A DNA stretch of 64,000 nt. Source: Gammaproteobacteria bacterium UBA2675. GTDB lineage: Bacteria > Pseudomonadota > Gammaproteobacteria > Pseudomonadales > Pseudohongiellaceae. Positions 52,565 through 62,589 of the stretch are shown here, piece by piece. Positions within the stretch are counted from its first letter, which is position 1. The number at the start of each line of letters is the position of its first letter. The stretch is taken from assembly GCA_002354805.1 (NCBI GenBank), contig DEMH01000012.1, positions 135,269 to 199,268 on the forward strand, given 5' to 3'. The position numbers and the translations under genes were made by a program. The notes beneath the pieces are model-generated. The model was given only the letters and a program-made list of their open reading frames with translations, did no database searches and was not told where the DNA came from.

Positions 52565-53876
52565 GCAGGGCGATTCAGCACCGGCTGGTTTTCTTGCCTC
52601 ATTCAAGCTGGCCGCGCGTATTGCGCTGCGTTATGTGGGCGCACGCCGACAGCAGGCAGGAGGTGCAGGCGGGCAGAGTGGCCAGCTGGTCAACTTCATG
52701 TCGCGGCTGACCATCAGTGGGCTGGCCCTGAGTGTTGCCATACTGATCACTGTACTGTCGGTGATGAACGGTTTTGATCGTGAAGTCAGGGAAAATGTAT
52801 TGGGCGTGCTGCCGCATGCAGCGATACAGACCGAGGACAGCGTCAGCGCCGAGCGCTGGCAGTTGCTGGCGCAGCAGATCGCGGCTATTGACGGTGTTAT
52901 TGCCACTTCACCGGTGCTGGAGGTCAATGGTGTGCTGGCGCGGGACAACAACAGTCGTGCGGTACTGGTCAATGGCATCGACGTAGAACAGGAACTTCAG
53001 ACATCCGCGCTGGGCAGCTTCATGCAACAGGGTTCGCTGCAGGCCCTGACCGAGCGCCGTTTCCAGATCGTGATGGGTCAGACGCTGGCGCAGCAACTCG
53101 GCGTTGGACTCGGAGACGACGTCAATCTCTACAGCCTGGACATTTCCATCAACCCGATCGCACCTTTGCCGGTGCAGCGTCGCTTTACGGTCGCTGGAAT
53201 CTACCGGGTTGGCACGCAGGAGCTGGATGAGCGACTGGTGATGATCGCGCTGCCGGATGCCCAGGCTCTGTATCGCGAGCCGCAGCGATTCAACGGTTTG
53301 CGTCTGCGCACGAATGATGTGCTGGCGGTGAATTCCTTGCGAGCACCTGTGCAGGAGCAGCTGCCACAGGGCTTTTACCTGCAGACCTGGACGCAGTGGT
53401 TTGGTGCCATCTACGAGAACATACAGCTGTCTCGCACTATCGTTGGGTTTCTGCTTTGGCTGCTGGTAGCTGTCGCCGCCTTTAATCTGGTTGTCAGCCT
53501 GATCATGATTGTGCGCGACAAACGCAGTGACATCGCGATCCTGCGCACCATGGGTGCCTCACCGGGAACCATTGCCCGCATATTTCTGCTGCAGGGCTGC
53601 CTGATTGGCCTGGTCGGCGCCGGTATTGGCCTGCTTGCCGGCTCACTGCTGGCCCTTAATGTGTCGTCACTGTTTGCGCTGTTTGAACAGTGGAGTGGGA
53701 CCCAGCTGTTGAGTGCAGACGTTTACCCAGTCGACTTCCTGCCCTCCCAGCTGATGCTGTCTGACATTGTCGCCGTAAGTATTGGCGTACTGGTGCTGTG
53801 CCTGCTGGCCAGCGTCTATCCGGCCTGGCGTGCTGCGCGAGTATTGCCAGCCGAAGCGCTGCGTTCTGCAGACTGA
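52557..53876 (+). CDS. lolE: Lipoprotein-releasing permease LolE
   Basis: Second permease of LolCDE, 439 residues. Same layout as LolC: ISGLALSVAILITVLSVMNGFDREVRENVLGVLPHA, periplasmic domain, then DIAILRTMGASPGTIARIFLLQGCLIGLVG and PAWRAARVLPAEALR. It carries a Gln/Gly/Ala-rich insert (about residues 28-40) before the first helix. Overlap with lolD supports co-translation. Confidence 0.93.
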   Translation: MLEQGDSAPAGFLASFKLAARIALRYVGARRQQAGGAGGQSGQLVNFMSRLTISGLALSVAILITVLSVMNGFDREVRENVLGVLPHAAIQTEDSVSAERWQLLAQQIAAIDGVIATSPVLEVNGVLARDNNSRAVLVNGIDVEQELQTSALGSFMQQGSLQALTERRFQIVMGQTLAQQLGVGLGDDVNLYSLDISINPIAPLPVQRRFTVAGIYRVGTQELDERLVMIALPDAQALYREPQRFNGLRLRTNDVLAVNSLRAPVQEQLPQGFYLQTWTQWFGAIYENIQLSRTIVGFLLWLLVAVAAFNLVVSLIMIVRDKRSDIAILRTMGASPGTIARIFLLQGCLIGLVGAGIGLLAGSLLALNVSSLFALFEQWSGTQLLSADVYPVDFLPSQLMLSDIVAVSIGVLVLCLLASVYPAWRAARVLPAEALRSAD

Positions 53877-53932
53877 CCCCAGAACAGCTATAACCCCAGC
53901 ATAGACGTCAGCAATTCTTGGGGTGAGCAGGG

Positions 53933-56455
53933 ATGCGCACAGCACTGGCCCTGTTCTGCCTGGGTATTTATGCCATCAGTTTTATGCCGCGACTGCCCGA
54001 GGTCGGTTCTGGCCTGGTAGTGCTGCTGACTGTACTCCCGCTTTTCACGCTGATTGCCATCTGGTGGCGCGCCCCAGCCAGCACCTGGAAAATCACTGCC
54101 TGCCTGTTGTTATGCTTGAGCCTGGGTGCCGGGCGTGCGGTTTATCACGGACTGCTTATTACAGAAAGTCGTTTGCCTGCCGCGCTGGAAGGCCGTGATA
54201 TCTGGGTAGAGGGACAGGTTGAAGGGCTGCCAGAAGGCGCTTCGGCGGAGACTGTTACATACCGTTCTGGCGGACAGCAGACTCGTTTCCAGTTGCGCGT
54301 GGACCACAGCTGTCTGAGCTTGTTGCCAGAAAACTGTGAGGAGAGTGCGCCGGTTCTGATCGGTCATCTGATTGCGCTGAACGCCTACGGTTCAGTCACT
54401 GGTGAGTTTGATGGTGACGCTGCGGGTGTCCCGCGAAGCGGGGAGACATGGCGCCTGCGAGTTCGGCTCAATCGTGTACATGGATTCGCAAATCCGGGCG
54501 GATATGACTTCGAGGCAGCTCAGGCTCAGCAGGGAATCGTTGCCCGTGGCTATGTGCGGGCAACCACCTTCAACCGGCGGCTGCAGCCGGCGGGCTGGTC
54601 GGTTGATCAGTGGCGCATCGGAATCCGTGAGCAACTGTACGCCACCGGATCACTGCAGTACCCGGGGTTGCTTGCGGCGCTGACGACGGGTCTGCGCAGC
54701 GGGATCAGTCACTCACAATGGGATGCGCTGAGTGCCACTGGTACCAACCATCTGATGGTCATTTCCGGGCTGCATGTGGGTCTGGTCGCCAGCGCCTGCT
54801 ACTGGATTGTCAATCTGCTGGCGCGAATGTCTGCGACCTTGCTGGAACGCATGCCAGCACAGCGCTTCGGTGCGTTGGCAGCTGTTCTTGGTGCCTGGCT
54901 GTACAGCGCCATGGCCGGATTTTCGCTGCCAACGCAGCGTGCGGTAATCATGGTCTCTATGCTGATGCTCGCCCAGCTGTTGGGCCGGCAGGTCTTGCCA
55001 AGTTATCGTTTGTTGCTGGCCATGGCGGCAGTGCTGGGCTTCGATCCGCTGGCAGTCACCCAGGCCGGCTTCTGGCTGTCTTTTGTGGCGGTTGCAGCGC
55101 TGCTGCTGTTGTTTGCCGGCCCGCAGCAACTGGGACCGCCGGCCAGTGCACAATCCAATCGGTCGCGTTGGGGGCAACATGCCTGTCTGGTCTGGCTCAA
55201 GCCGCAATTTGCCGTCAGCATTGCGCTACTGGTTCCGCTGCTGTTATGGACGGGGCAGGTGTCATGGATATCACCGCTGGTGAACCTGCTGGCAATTCCG
55301 GTTGTCAGTTTGTGGGTTGTACCGCTGGCGCTTGTCGGCATCGTGCTGCTGCCTGTGTCGAGCGCAGCTGCGCGGTGGACGCTCAAGGGGGCCGACACAG
55401 GTCTGGTCATGCTGATGCAGGGGCTGGAGTCCGTTGCCAGCTGGCAGCCACTATGGCAAGGGCCGGTGATTTCGCCACTGACAGTGCTGTGTGTATCAGT
55501 TGGCTGTTTATTGTTACTGCTGCCTCGAGGTCTGCTGCCGCGCTGGCCGGCACTGCTGCTGATGTTGCCACTACTGGCGCCGCCGCGACCCGATCGACCG
55601 GGCCCTGGAGAGCTGTGGCTGCAGATGCTGGATGTGGGGCAGGGCCTGGCCGTTTTGCTCCAGACTCGACACCACAGCATGCTGTTTGATACCGGGACGG
55701 CACTGGGTCCCGACTACGACGCCGGGCGCGCGGCTATTCTGCCGGCCCTGAAACAGGCGGGAATACGACAGCTGGACGCATTGATCATCAGTCACTGGCA
55801 TCAGGACCATTACGGAGGCCTGAGCTCAATACTCGGTTCAGTGCGGGTGACGCGCCTGGTCAGCAGCGCTCCTGAACGGTTCCTGGATTTCAACGGCGTG
55901 CCAGATGCCAAGATGAAGCCCTGTGGCAGCGGCGATTACTGGCAGTGGGATTCTGTCGAGTTTCGGGTGCTGCATCCTGACCCGACAGAGCGGGGCGGTG
56001 GTGCTGACAATCCCAACAACACGTCCTGCGTCGTTCATGTAACGGCAGGCTCGCATGCACTGCTGCTGACTGGCGACATAGAAGCGCCGGTCGAGCGCAG
56101 ATTGCTCGCGCAGCAGGGCGATTTGCTGGCTGCCGATGTTCTGCTTGCAGCCCACCACGGCAGTGACAGCTCCAGCACCGAGGCCTGGCTGCAGCAGGTA
56201 TCGCCAGACTGGCTGCTGGTCTCGGCCGGTTATCGCAATCGGTTTGGTCATCCGGATCCGGCAGTGCTGCAGCGGGCCCGGGCATTGGGCATCAAGGTGC
56301 TGCGTACCGATCACCATGGCGCAGTCACGATGACACTGGGTGGTCCGGGCGAAGCAGAATTAAAAGGCCTGCACAGACACGAACAGCGGCGTTTCTGGCA
56401 TAACAACCCGTCTGGCGAATATGGTAAAGTAGCCGGCAAATCAGCGGGAGATTAA
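53933..56455 (+). CDS. comEC: ComEC/Rec2-type DNA uptake channel protein
   Basis: 840 residues. N-terminal membrane segments and a periplasmic OB-like domain; the central competence domain with many helices (GTNHLMVISGLHVGLVASA is the family hallmark); C-terminal metallo-beta-lactamase-like domain with ISHWHQDHYGGL and LLTGDIE. Family role: carrying single-stranded DNA across the inner membrane during natural transformation. No frameshift is seen. It follows lolE after 56 bases. Confidence 0.94.
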   Translation: MRTALALFCLGIYAISFMPRLPEVGSGLVVLLTVLPLFTLIAIWWRAPASTWKITACLLLCLSLGAGRAVYHGLLITESRLPAALEGRDIWVEGQVEGLPEGASAETVTYRSGGQQTRFQLRVDHSCLSLLPENCEESAPVLIGHLIALNAYGSVTGEFDGDAAGVPRSGETWRLRVRLNRVHGFANPGGYDFEAAQAQQGIVARGYVRATTFNRRLQPAGWSVDQWRIGIREQLYATGSLQYPGLLAALTTGLRSGISHSQWDALSATGTNHLMVISGLHVGLVASACYWIVNLLARMSATLLERMPAQRFGALAAVLGAWLYSAMAGFSLPTQRAVIMVSMLMLAQLLGRQVLPSYRLLLAMAAVLGFDPLAVTQAGFWLSFVAVAALLLLFAGPQQLGPPASAQSNRSRWGQHACLVWLKPQFAVSIALLVPLLLWTGQVSWISPLVNLLAIPVVSLWVVPLALVGIVLLPVSSAAARWTLKGADTGLVMLMQGLESVASWQPLWQGPVISPLTVLCVSVGCLLLLLPRGLLPRWPALLLMLPLLAPPRPDRPGPGELWLQMLDVGQGLAVLLQTRHHSMLFDTGTALGPDYDAGRAAILPALKQAGIRQLDALIISHWHQDHYGGLSSILGSVRVTRLVSSAPERFLDFNGVPDAKMKPCGSGDYWQWDSVEFRVLHPDPTERGGGADNPNNTSCVVHVTAGSHALLLTGDIEAPVERRLLAQQGDLLAADVLLAAHHGSDSSSTEAWLQQVSPDWLLVSAGYRNRFGHPDPAVLQRARALGIKVLRTDHHGAVTMTLGGPGEAELKGLHRHEQRRFWHNNPSGEYGKVAGKSAGD

Positions 56456-56459
56456 GCTT

Positions 56460-57164
56460 GTGGTAGAAATCGTAATGGCCGGTGGCTGGTTGATGCTGCC
56501 AATTATCCTGTGTTCGATTCTGGCAATAGCCATCGTCATCGAACGATTCTGGACACTCAGCAACAATCGCATTGCGCCGCGTTATGCGGTTGGCCAGGTC
56601 TGGACCTGGATCAAAAACGGCGAGCTGGACTCCAACAAAATGCGCGAACTGCGCATGGGCTCTCCGCTGGGTCAGATTCTGGCAGCCGGTCTGCTGCATG
56701 CCCGCCAGGGCCGACAGGCGATGAACGATGCCATCGAACAGAGCGCTGCCGCTGTCATCCATGAACTGGAGCGTTATCTGAGCACGCTCGGCACCATCGC
56801 CGCCATCACCCCGCTGCTGGGCCTGCTTGGCACGGTAGTTGGCATGATCCGGGTGTTCACTGAAATCATGATTCAGGGCACCGGCAACGCCAATGCGCTG
56901 GCCGGTGGTATCTCCGAAGCCCTGATTACCACCGCCGCCGGCCTGACGGTGGCCATCCCGGCGTATGCATGTCATCGCTACTTTGTCCGCAAAGTGGATT
57001 CGCTGGTGCTGTCGCTGGAGCAGGAGTCTGCCAAACTGGTAGAAGCGCTGCACGGTGATCGCCGCGTAGACATCAAGGACTTTGTGACACTGCCCGAAAC
57101 CAGCGCTGCCCGCGAGAATGCACAGCAGCAGGCGGCTGCCAGTGTTGAGGCAACTGGCTCGTGA
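56460..57164 (+). CDS. exbB: ExbB/TolQ-type proton channel protein
   Basis: 234 residues with the MotA/TolQ/ExbB domain: first helix GWLMLPIILCSILAIAIVIERF, then LGTIAAITPLLGLLGTVVGMI and ALITTAAGLTVAIPAYACH. Works with an ExbD/TolR partner to harness the proton gradient for outer-membrane processes. Starts with GTG after GGGAG. Its place next to lipopolysaccharide genes is common in gammaproteobacteria; the client protein is not known. Confidence 0.93.
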   Translation: MVEIVMAGGWLMLPIILCSILAIAIVIERFWTLSNNRIAPRYAVGQVWTWIKNGELDSNKMRELRMGSPLGQILAAGLLHARQGRQAMNDAIEQSAAAVIHELERYLSTLGTIAAITPLLGLLGTVVGMIRVFTEIMIQGTGNANALAGGISEALITTAAGLTVAIPAYACHRYFVRKVDSLVLSLEQESAKLVEALHGDRRVDIKDFVTLPETSAARENAQQQAAASVEATGS

Positions 57165-57622
57165 AGTTTCCGCGTCGCACGCTGGAAGACCCCGCCATCA
57201 ATCTGACGCCACTGATTGATGTTGTCTTCCTGCTGTTGATCTTTTTTATGGTGACCACCACGTTTACACGAGAGACCCGGCTGGCTGTCAATCTGCCAGA
57301 GGCGGAAGCGACGGCCGCCGAACCCGCACCCGACCAGATCGAAGTGATGGTCAGCCAGACAGGACGCTACAGCATCAATAATGTGTTGCTGGCCGATAAC
57401 ACCAGCGCCACATTGCAGGCACAACTGCTGGAAGTGGCCGCCGGCAACCGGCAGCAGACCATCCTGCTGGTGGCTGATGCAGAAGCCAGCCACCAGGCCG
57501 TAATTACCGCCATGGATGCAATAGGCCAGGCAGGATTCAGTGGCTTCAGTATCGCAACCCGCGAACCCGGTGAAGAGCAGGGTGCCGACAGTACTGTCGA
57601 GGGGGGCGGTGTCAATGAGTGA
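57161..57622 (+). CDS. exbD: ExbD/TolR-type proton channel partner
   Basis: 153 residues: short cytosolic start, one helix with the proton-carrying Asp (INLTPLIDVVFLLLIFFMVTTTF), then a periplasmic domain. GTG start overlapping the exbB stop by four bases; the end overlaps msbA by eight bases. Confidence 0.93.
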   Translation: MKFPRRTLEDPAINLTPLIDVVFLLLIFFMVTTTFTRETRLAVNLPEAEATAAEPAPDQIEVMVSQTGRYSINNVLLADNTSATLQAQLLEVAAGNRQQTILLVADAEASHQAVITAMDAIGQAGFSGFSIATREPGEEQGADSTVEGGGVNE

Positions 57623-59468
57623 TACCCAGCCACAACAGGCGCCAGGCCAGTCGCCGACATCCGGCCCCGAAGCCGCTGCGCTGATGACCGGTGCACAGGT
57701 ATACGCGCGGCTGCTGCGATACATCCGACCCTTCCTGGGCTATTTTGCGATCAGTCTGCTGGGTTACATTATTTTTGCGGTCACCACGCCGGCTACTGCT
57801 GCCTGGCTGGGCTGGACAATCGATCAGATCGAAGCCAATAACGCCGACGCGCGTATCATCAGTCCCATTCTTTGTGTGCTGATTGTGCTGGCGCGCGGTG
57901 TTGGCGGGTTCCTGGGACACTATTCGCTGGAACACACTGCCAATCACGTGGTGCACAAACTGCGCTGTGAGGTGCTCGACCAGCTGTTGAATGTACCGAT
58001 AGCCTATTACGATCGCAACACCATCGGCCGCCTGGTATCCAAAGTCACCTACGACGTCATGCAGATCAAGGGTGCGGCCACAAACGCTATTACCGTTGTG
58101 CTTCGCGAAGGCCTTACCGTGATTGGCCTGCTGGCCTGGCTTTTCTGGGTTAACTGGCGCCTCAGCCTGGTTTTCCTGCTGGTGGCGCCGTGCATGGCAC
58201 TCATCGTTCACATGGCCACCAAACGCTATCGCCGCTACAGTCGCCAGATGCAGGACTCCATGGGTGATGTCACACAGATTGCCAATGAGTCCATCAAGGG
58301 CCAGAAAGTCATTCGTACCTTTAACGCTGGTGAATATGTATCGGAGCGCTTTCTGCGCTCCAGCGAGCGCAACCGTCGCCAGAACATGAAGATGGTGGTT
58401 ACCGAAGCCACCGCCACACCACTGATCCAGTTGATCGTCGCGATGGCCATGGCCATTCTGATCTGGCTGGCGCTGGCGCCGGAATTTCTCGGCGGGGCAT
58501 CAGCAGGGGAGGTGGTGACCTTCCTGACACTGGCCGGCATGCTCAGCAAACCACTGCGACAACTGTCCGGCGTCAATGCCATCATCCAGCGCGGTATCTC
58601 TGCCGCCAGCAGTATCTTTGAGCTGCTCGACAATGAACGCGAGCGTGACACTGGTACGCATACAGCGGGCCGCGTCAAAGGTCTGGTGGAGTTTGATCAA
58701 TTGCAGTTTGCCTACGAGTCGGCCAAGCCCGTGCTGAACGGCATCACGCTGCGTGTCGAACCGGGTACCACTGTCGCGCTGGTGGGCCGCTCCGGCAGTG
58801 GCAAGTCCACGCTGGTGAATATGCTGCCGCGCTTCTATGACTATCAGCAGGGTGAGATCCGTCTCGATGGCGTTCCAATAACAGAATACGCCCTGAATAA
58901 TCTGCGGCAGCAAATGGCCATGGTGACGCAGGATGTCGTGTTGTTTGAAGGCTCCGTCGCCGAGAATATTGCCTACGGTCTGGGCGAAGAAGTCACGCTG
59001 GAAAAGGTACAGCAGGCGGCGCGCAATGCACATGCCGACGAGTTCATTCAGAAACTGCCGGGTGGCTATGATGCCCAGGTCGGTGATGGTGGCGGACTGC
59101 TGTCGGGTGGGCAAAGACAGCGGCTGGCAATTGCACGCGCCTTCCTGAAAGACTCACCGGTATTGATACTGGACGAAGCAACCTCGGCACTGGATACCGA
59201 GTCCGAGCAGCATATCCAGCAGGCACTGGCAGAGCTGATTCGCGGCCGCACTACCTTTGTCATCGCACACCGCCTGTCCACCATCGAGAACGCCGATCTG
59301 ATTGTCGTCATGGATCAGGGGCGCATCGTTGAAAGTGGCACGCATAAAGAGCTGCTGGCGCTTGATAAACACTATGCACGTTTGCACCGCATGCAGTTCA
59401 GTGAGTCGGGCCTCATGAATCCGCTCGACAGTGACAGTGAAAGTCAAGCCAGCGAGTCTGCGGGCTGA
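57615..59468 (+). CDS. msbA: Lipid A export ATP-binding/permease protein MsbA
   Basis: ABC exporter flipping core-lipid A across the inner membrane; 617 residues. Six helices (about 30-320), Walker A ALVGRSGSGKSTLVN, signature LLSGGQRQRLAIARAFL, Walker B PVLILDEATSALD, H-loop VIAHRLSTI. The frame is open from 57540, but the ATG at 57615 follows a strong GAGGGGGG and removes an atypical extension that lies inside exbD. lpxK starts on its stop codon, which supports the lipid A role. Confidence 0.95.
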   Translation: MSDTQPQQAPGQSPTSGPEAAALMTGAQVYARLLRYIRPFLGYFAISLLGYIIFAVTTPATAAWLGWTIDQIEANNADARIISPILCVLIVLARGVGGFLGHYSLEHTANHVVHKLRCEVLDQLLNVPIAYYDRNTIGRLVSKVTYDVMQIKGAATNAITVVLREGLTVIGLLAWLFWVNWRLSLVFLLVAPCMALIVHMATKRYRRYSRQMQDSMGDVTQIANESIKGQKVIRTFNAGEYVSERFLRSSERNRRQNMKMVVTEATATPLIQLIVAMAMAILIWLALAPEFLGGASAGEVVTFLTLAGMLSKPLRQLSGVNAIIQRGISAASSIFELLDNERERDTGTHTAGRVKGLVEFDQLQFAYESAKPVLNGITLRVEPGTTVALVGRSGSGKSTLVNMLPRFYDYQQGEIRLDGVPITEYALNNLRQQMAMVTQDVVLFEGSVAENIAYGLGEEVTLEKVQQAARNAHADEFIQKLPGGYDAQVGDGGGLLSGGQRQRLAIARAFLKDSPVLILDEATSALDTESEQHIQQALAELIRGRTTFVIAHRLSTIENADLIVVMDQGRIVESGTHKELLALDKHYARLHRMQFSESGLMNPLDSDSESQASESAG

Positions 59469-60529
59469 TGTGGCTGGTCGATGCCTGGTATCGTGGTGCC
59501 TGGTGGCTGCAGCTGCTTCGCCCGTTATCCTGGTTGTTTAACTTGCTTGCCGCGGCACGCAGGGGACGTCTGACAGCACAGCAATGCACATCAGCCTTGC
59601 CTGTCATTATCGTTGGTAATCTGACAGTGGGCGGCGCTGGCAAAACTCCCGTTGTGCTGGCGCTCGGTAGTGCCCTGCGACAGCAGGGATGGCGGGTCGG
59701 CGTGCTGAGCCGGGGCTACGGTGGTCAGTCCCGCCACTATCCACTGTTTGTTGGGGCAGACACAGATGTGCGCGCCAGTGGTGATGAAGCACGACTGCTG
59801 CGCCGCCATCATCGTGGCCCACTGGTCGTCGATCCCGACCGTTGCCGGGGACTGCGTGCACTGGAGGAAAGCGGACTGTGTGATGTCGTCGTGTGTGATG
59901 ATGGACTGCAGCACTATCGACTGGGGCGGGATATTGAGATTGTAGTGGTGGACGCCGAGCGTGGTTTCGGCAACGGCCTGACACTGCCTGCTGGCCCGCT
60001 GCGCGAGCCTGCGCAGCGACTTGCCGGAGTGGATGTTATCGTGTTGAATGGCAAGCAGGCAGAGGCTCAGCTGGCTACCACCTTAGAGCAACAATCCGCC
60101 CCGATCGGTTCCGTGCACTTGCAGCCAGCCGCGTGGATCAATGTAAAAACCGGACAGCGTGTCAGCCTGCAGAATTTTCAGATGGTGAAACTCTCCGACG
60201 AAAGTGATAAGCGCCAGGTGTATGCAATAGCAGGAATAGGCCATCCGCAACGCTTTTTTGAATCGCTGTCGGCGATGGGGATCACCGCTCACTGCGAGGG
60301 TTTTCCGGATCATTACGCCTACCGTGCTGCCGATCTGTCCTTCGCTGGCAAAGACCTGCTGTTGATGACAGAAAAAGATGCGGTCAAATGTGAACGCTTT
60401 GCCCAGGACAACTGGTGGTATCTGGCCATAGAACCACAACTGGACAAGGATGTGCTGACTGCCGTGATAAACAGACTGAACACCATTCGCAGCACGTCTG
60501 CGAACATGGGAGACAAGGAACATGGATAA
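59468..60529 (+). CDS. lpxK: Tetraacyldisaccharide 4'-kinase
   Basis: Sixth step of lipid A synthesis: phosphorylates the 4' position of the disaccharide. One N-terminal membrane helix, then the P-loop VGNLTVGGAGKTP (about residues 49-61), VLSRGYGG and DDGLQHYRLGRD. 353 residues. Overlaps msbA (TGATG) and the next gene by eight bases. Confidence 0.97.
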   Translation: MWLVDAWYRGAWWLQLLRPLSWLFNLLAAARRGRLTAQQCTSALPVIIVGNLTVGGAGKTPVVLALGSALRQQGWRVGVLSRGYGGQSRHYPLFVGADTDVRASGDEARLLRRHHRGPLVVDPDRCRGLRALEESGLCDVVVCDDGLQHYRLGRDIEIVVVDAERGFGNGLTLPAGPLREPAQRLAGVDVIVLNGKQAEAQLATTLEQQSAPIGSVHLQPAAWINVKTGQRVSLQNFQMVKLSDESDKRQVYAIAGIGHPQRFFESLSAMGITAHCEGFPDHYAYRAADLSFAGKDLLLMTEKDAVKCERFAQDNWWYLAIEPQLDKDVLTAVINRLNTIRSTSANMGDKEHG

Positions 60530-60707
60530 AAAACTGTTGAGCATACTGGTCTGTCCCGTCTGCAAAGGGCCGCTGGACTACAAACGCGAGCAGGCCGAAC
60601 TGATCTGTTACGCAGACGCGCTGGCCTACCCGATTCGCGACGACATTCCGGTGATGCTGGAAAGCGAAGCGCGGACACTGACCGAGCAGGAACGCGAAGA
60701 TCGCTGA
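60522..60707 (+). CDS. Trm112-family small protein (YcaR-like)
   Basis: 61 residues starting MDKKLLSILVCPVCKGPLDY, with ICYADALAYPIRDDIPVML, the compact Trm112 fold. Only the first two cysteines of the usual zinc site are kept, as in many bacterial members. Found between lpxK and kdsB in most gammaproteobacteria; partner and role not established. Confidence 0.93.
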   Translation: MDKKLLSILVCPVCKGPLDYKREQAELICYADALAYPIRDDIPVMLESEARTLTEQEREDR

Positions 60708-60760
60708 CAGTAAGTGTGCAGTCATGCGGTCGCAGGATTCAGGAAAGCGGGGGTAAGACA

Positions 60761-61498
60761 ATGAGTTTTGTAGTTGTGATTCCAGCACGGTTTGCGTCGA
60801 CACGACTGCCGGGAAAACCACTGCTGGACATCGTGGGCAAACCAATGATTCAGCATGTGTACGAGCGCGCCTGCGAGAGTGCGGCCAGTGCGGTTTACAT
60901 TGCCACTGACGATGAGCGTATTGCTGAGGTTGTGCGCGGTTTTGGTGGCGAGGTGGTGATGACACGCGCCGACCATCAATCCGGTACTGATCGTATACAG
61001 GAGGTTGCCTCACTGCTGGGCCTGGATGCCTCGGCGATTGTCGTCAATGTGCAGGGTGATGAACCATTGATTCCTGCAGCCACGATCAATCAGGTGGCAG
61101 AAAATCTTCAGAACAACACTGACGCGGGCATCAGCAGTCTTTACCACGAGATTGAGGATGCGCAGGAATGGCGCAATCCCAATGCCGTGAAAGTTGTCAC
61201 CGACGGCGAGGGTTATGCACTGTACTTCAGTCGCTCCCCGATTCCCTGGCAGGACGGTGACAATATTCAGGCCAAACGTCATATCGGCGTCTACGCATAC
61301 CGTGTTGCAACATTGAATCAGTTTGTTGGCTGGCCACGTGCCTGGCTGGAAATCAGCGAGCGGCTTGAACAGTTGCGTGCCATGCACCACGGAGTCCGAA
61401 TCATCATGGACAAAGCCGTGCAGCATGTTCCCGCGGGTGTCGACACGCCCGAAGACCTGGAGGCGGTACGCCGCTTCCTGTCGGATACAGAGATCTGA
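60761..61498 (+). CDS. kdsB: 3-deoxy-manno-octulosonate cytidylyltransferase
   Basis: Activates Kdo with CTP for the inner core of lipopolysaccharide. VVIPARFASTRLPGKPLLDIVGKPMIQHVYE, ATDDERIA, VNVQGDEPLIP and YFSRSPIPW are all present. ATG at 60761 (245 residues) is the true start; the frame upstream to 60716 is not conserved. murB begins in its stop codon. Confidence 0.97.
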   Translation: MSFVVVIPARFASTRLPGKPLLDIVGKPMIQHVYERACESAASAVYIATDDERIAEVVRGFGGEVVMTRADHQSGTDRIQEVASLLGLDASAIVVNVQGDEPLIPAATINQVAENLQNNTDAGISSLYHEIEDAQEWRNPNAVKVVTDGEGYALYFSRSPIPWQDGDNIQAKRHIGVYAYRVATLNQFVGWPRAWLEISERLEQLRAMHHGVRIIMDKAVQHVPAGVDTPEDLEAVRRFLSDTEI

Positions 61499-62589
61499 TG
61501 AGCGCACCAGCTCACTGGCGGGCCAATGCTGATCTATCCGGGCTGACGACGCTGGCACTGCCGGCGCGCGCCCGCTGGCTGGTTCGAGTAGAGCAGGAAG
61601 ATGAGCTGCCCGGCATTCTGGCACACGCCTCGCGCATGGATCTCCCGGTCATGATTCTGGGTGGCGGCAGCAATGTACTGTTCGCCAGAGACTACCCTGG
61701 TGTGGTCATTGTCATGGACCTGATGGGTGTGCAGGCGCGTGCCGATGGCAAGGATATGCTGGTGACCGCCGCTGCGGGAGAGAACTGGCACCAGTTTGTG
61801 GAATACACGCTTTCCAGGGGCTGGTTCGGTCTTGAGAATCTGGCTTTGATTCCTGGTCGCGTCGGAGCTGCTCCTGTGCAGAATATCGGTGCCTACGGTG
61901 TTGAACTGGCACAACGTTTTCACAGCCTGCGCTATCTCGATCGGGAGGGCGGACAGGTAGAAACGCTGACAGCAGAGCAGTGTGAGTTCGCCTATCGGGA
62001 CAGCATCTTCAAAAACCGTCTGCGCGACAAAGCCATTATTCTGTCCTGTACCTTCAGGCTTTCACAGCAGTTTTCGCCAGTGCTGACGTATCCCGCTTTG
62101 CGCAATGCCTTACAGGTGGCCGACTTTGATGAGGACAACAGCGGCATTGCAGAGTCGCACGGCGAAATCAGCGCACAACAGGTATTCGATGCGGTCTGTG
62201 CAGTGCGCCGCAGCAAACTGCCGGATCCGGCAGTGCTGGGCAACGCGGGCAGTTTTTTTCGCAATCCAGTTGTCAGCCGGCAGCACTATCACGAGCTAAG
62301 TCAGCAGTGGCCACAGCTGCCACTGTTTGAGATTCCCGGCGATCCATTACATGTCAAACTGCCAGCTGCGTGGCTGATTGAAAAGGCCGGCTGGAAAGGT
62401 CTGCGCCGCGGCAATATCGGTGTCCATGATCAGCAGGCGCTGGTGCTGGTGCATGATTTCCGTGCCGATTCCGGTCCTGTTCAGCCCGGGCAAGCGCTTG
62501 TTGAACTGGTCGCGCAGATTGCACAGGATGTCTGGCAGCGTTTTGCTGTTCGTCTTGAGCCAGAAGTTCAGATCATCAACGGAATCTAA
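61498..62589 (+). CDS. murB: UDP-N-acetylenolpyruvoylglucosamine reductase
   Basis: Second step of peptidoglycan precursor synthesis (NADPH, FAD). FAD site LGGGSNVLFARDYPG, GRVGAAPVQNIGAYG, catalytic Ser in GNAGSFFRNP. The long C-terminal domain (363 residues) marks type I, the E. coli form. It overlaps kdsB upstream (TGATG) and uvrC downstream (TAATG). Confidence 0.97.
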   Translation: MSAPAHWRANADLSGLTTLALPARARWLVRVEQEDELPGILAHASRMDLPVMILGGGSNVLFARDYPGVVIVMDLMGVQARADGKDMLVTAAAGENWHQFVEYTLSRGWFGLENLALIPGRVGAAPVQNIGAYGVELAQRFHSLRYLDREGGQVETLTAEQCEFAYRDSIFKNRLRDKAIILSCTFRLSQQFSPVLTYPALRNALQVADFDEDNSGIAESHGEISAQQVFDAVCAVRRSKLPDPAVLGNAGSFFRNPVVSRQHYHELSQQWPQLPLFEIPGDPLHVKLPAAWLIEKAGWKGLRRGNIGVHDQQALVLVHDFRADSGPVQPGQALVELVAQIAQDVWQRFAVRLEPEVQIINGI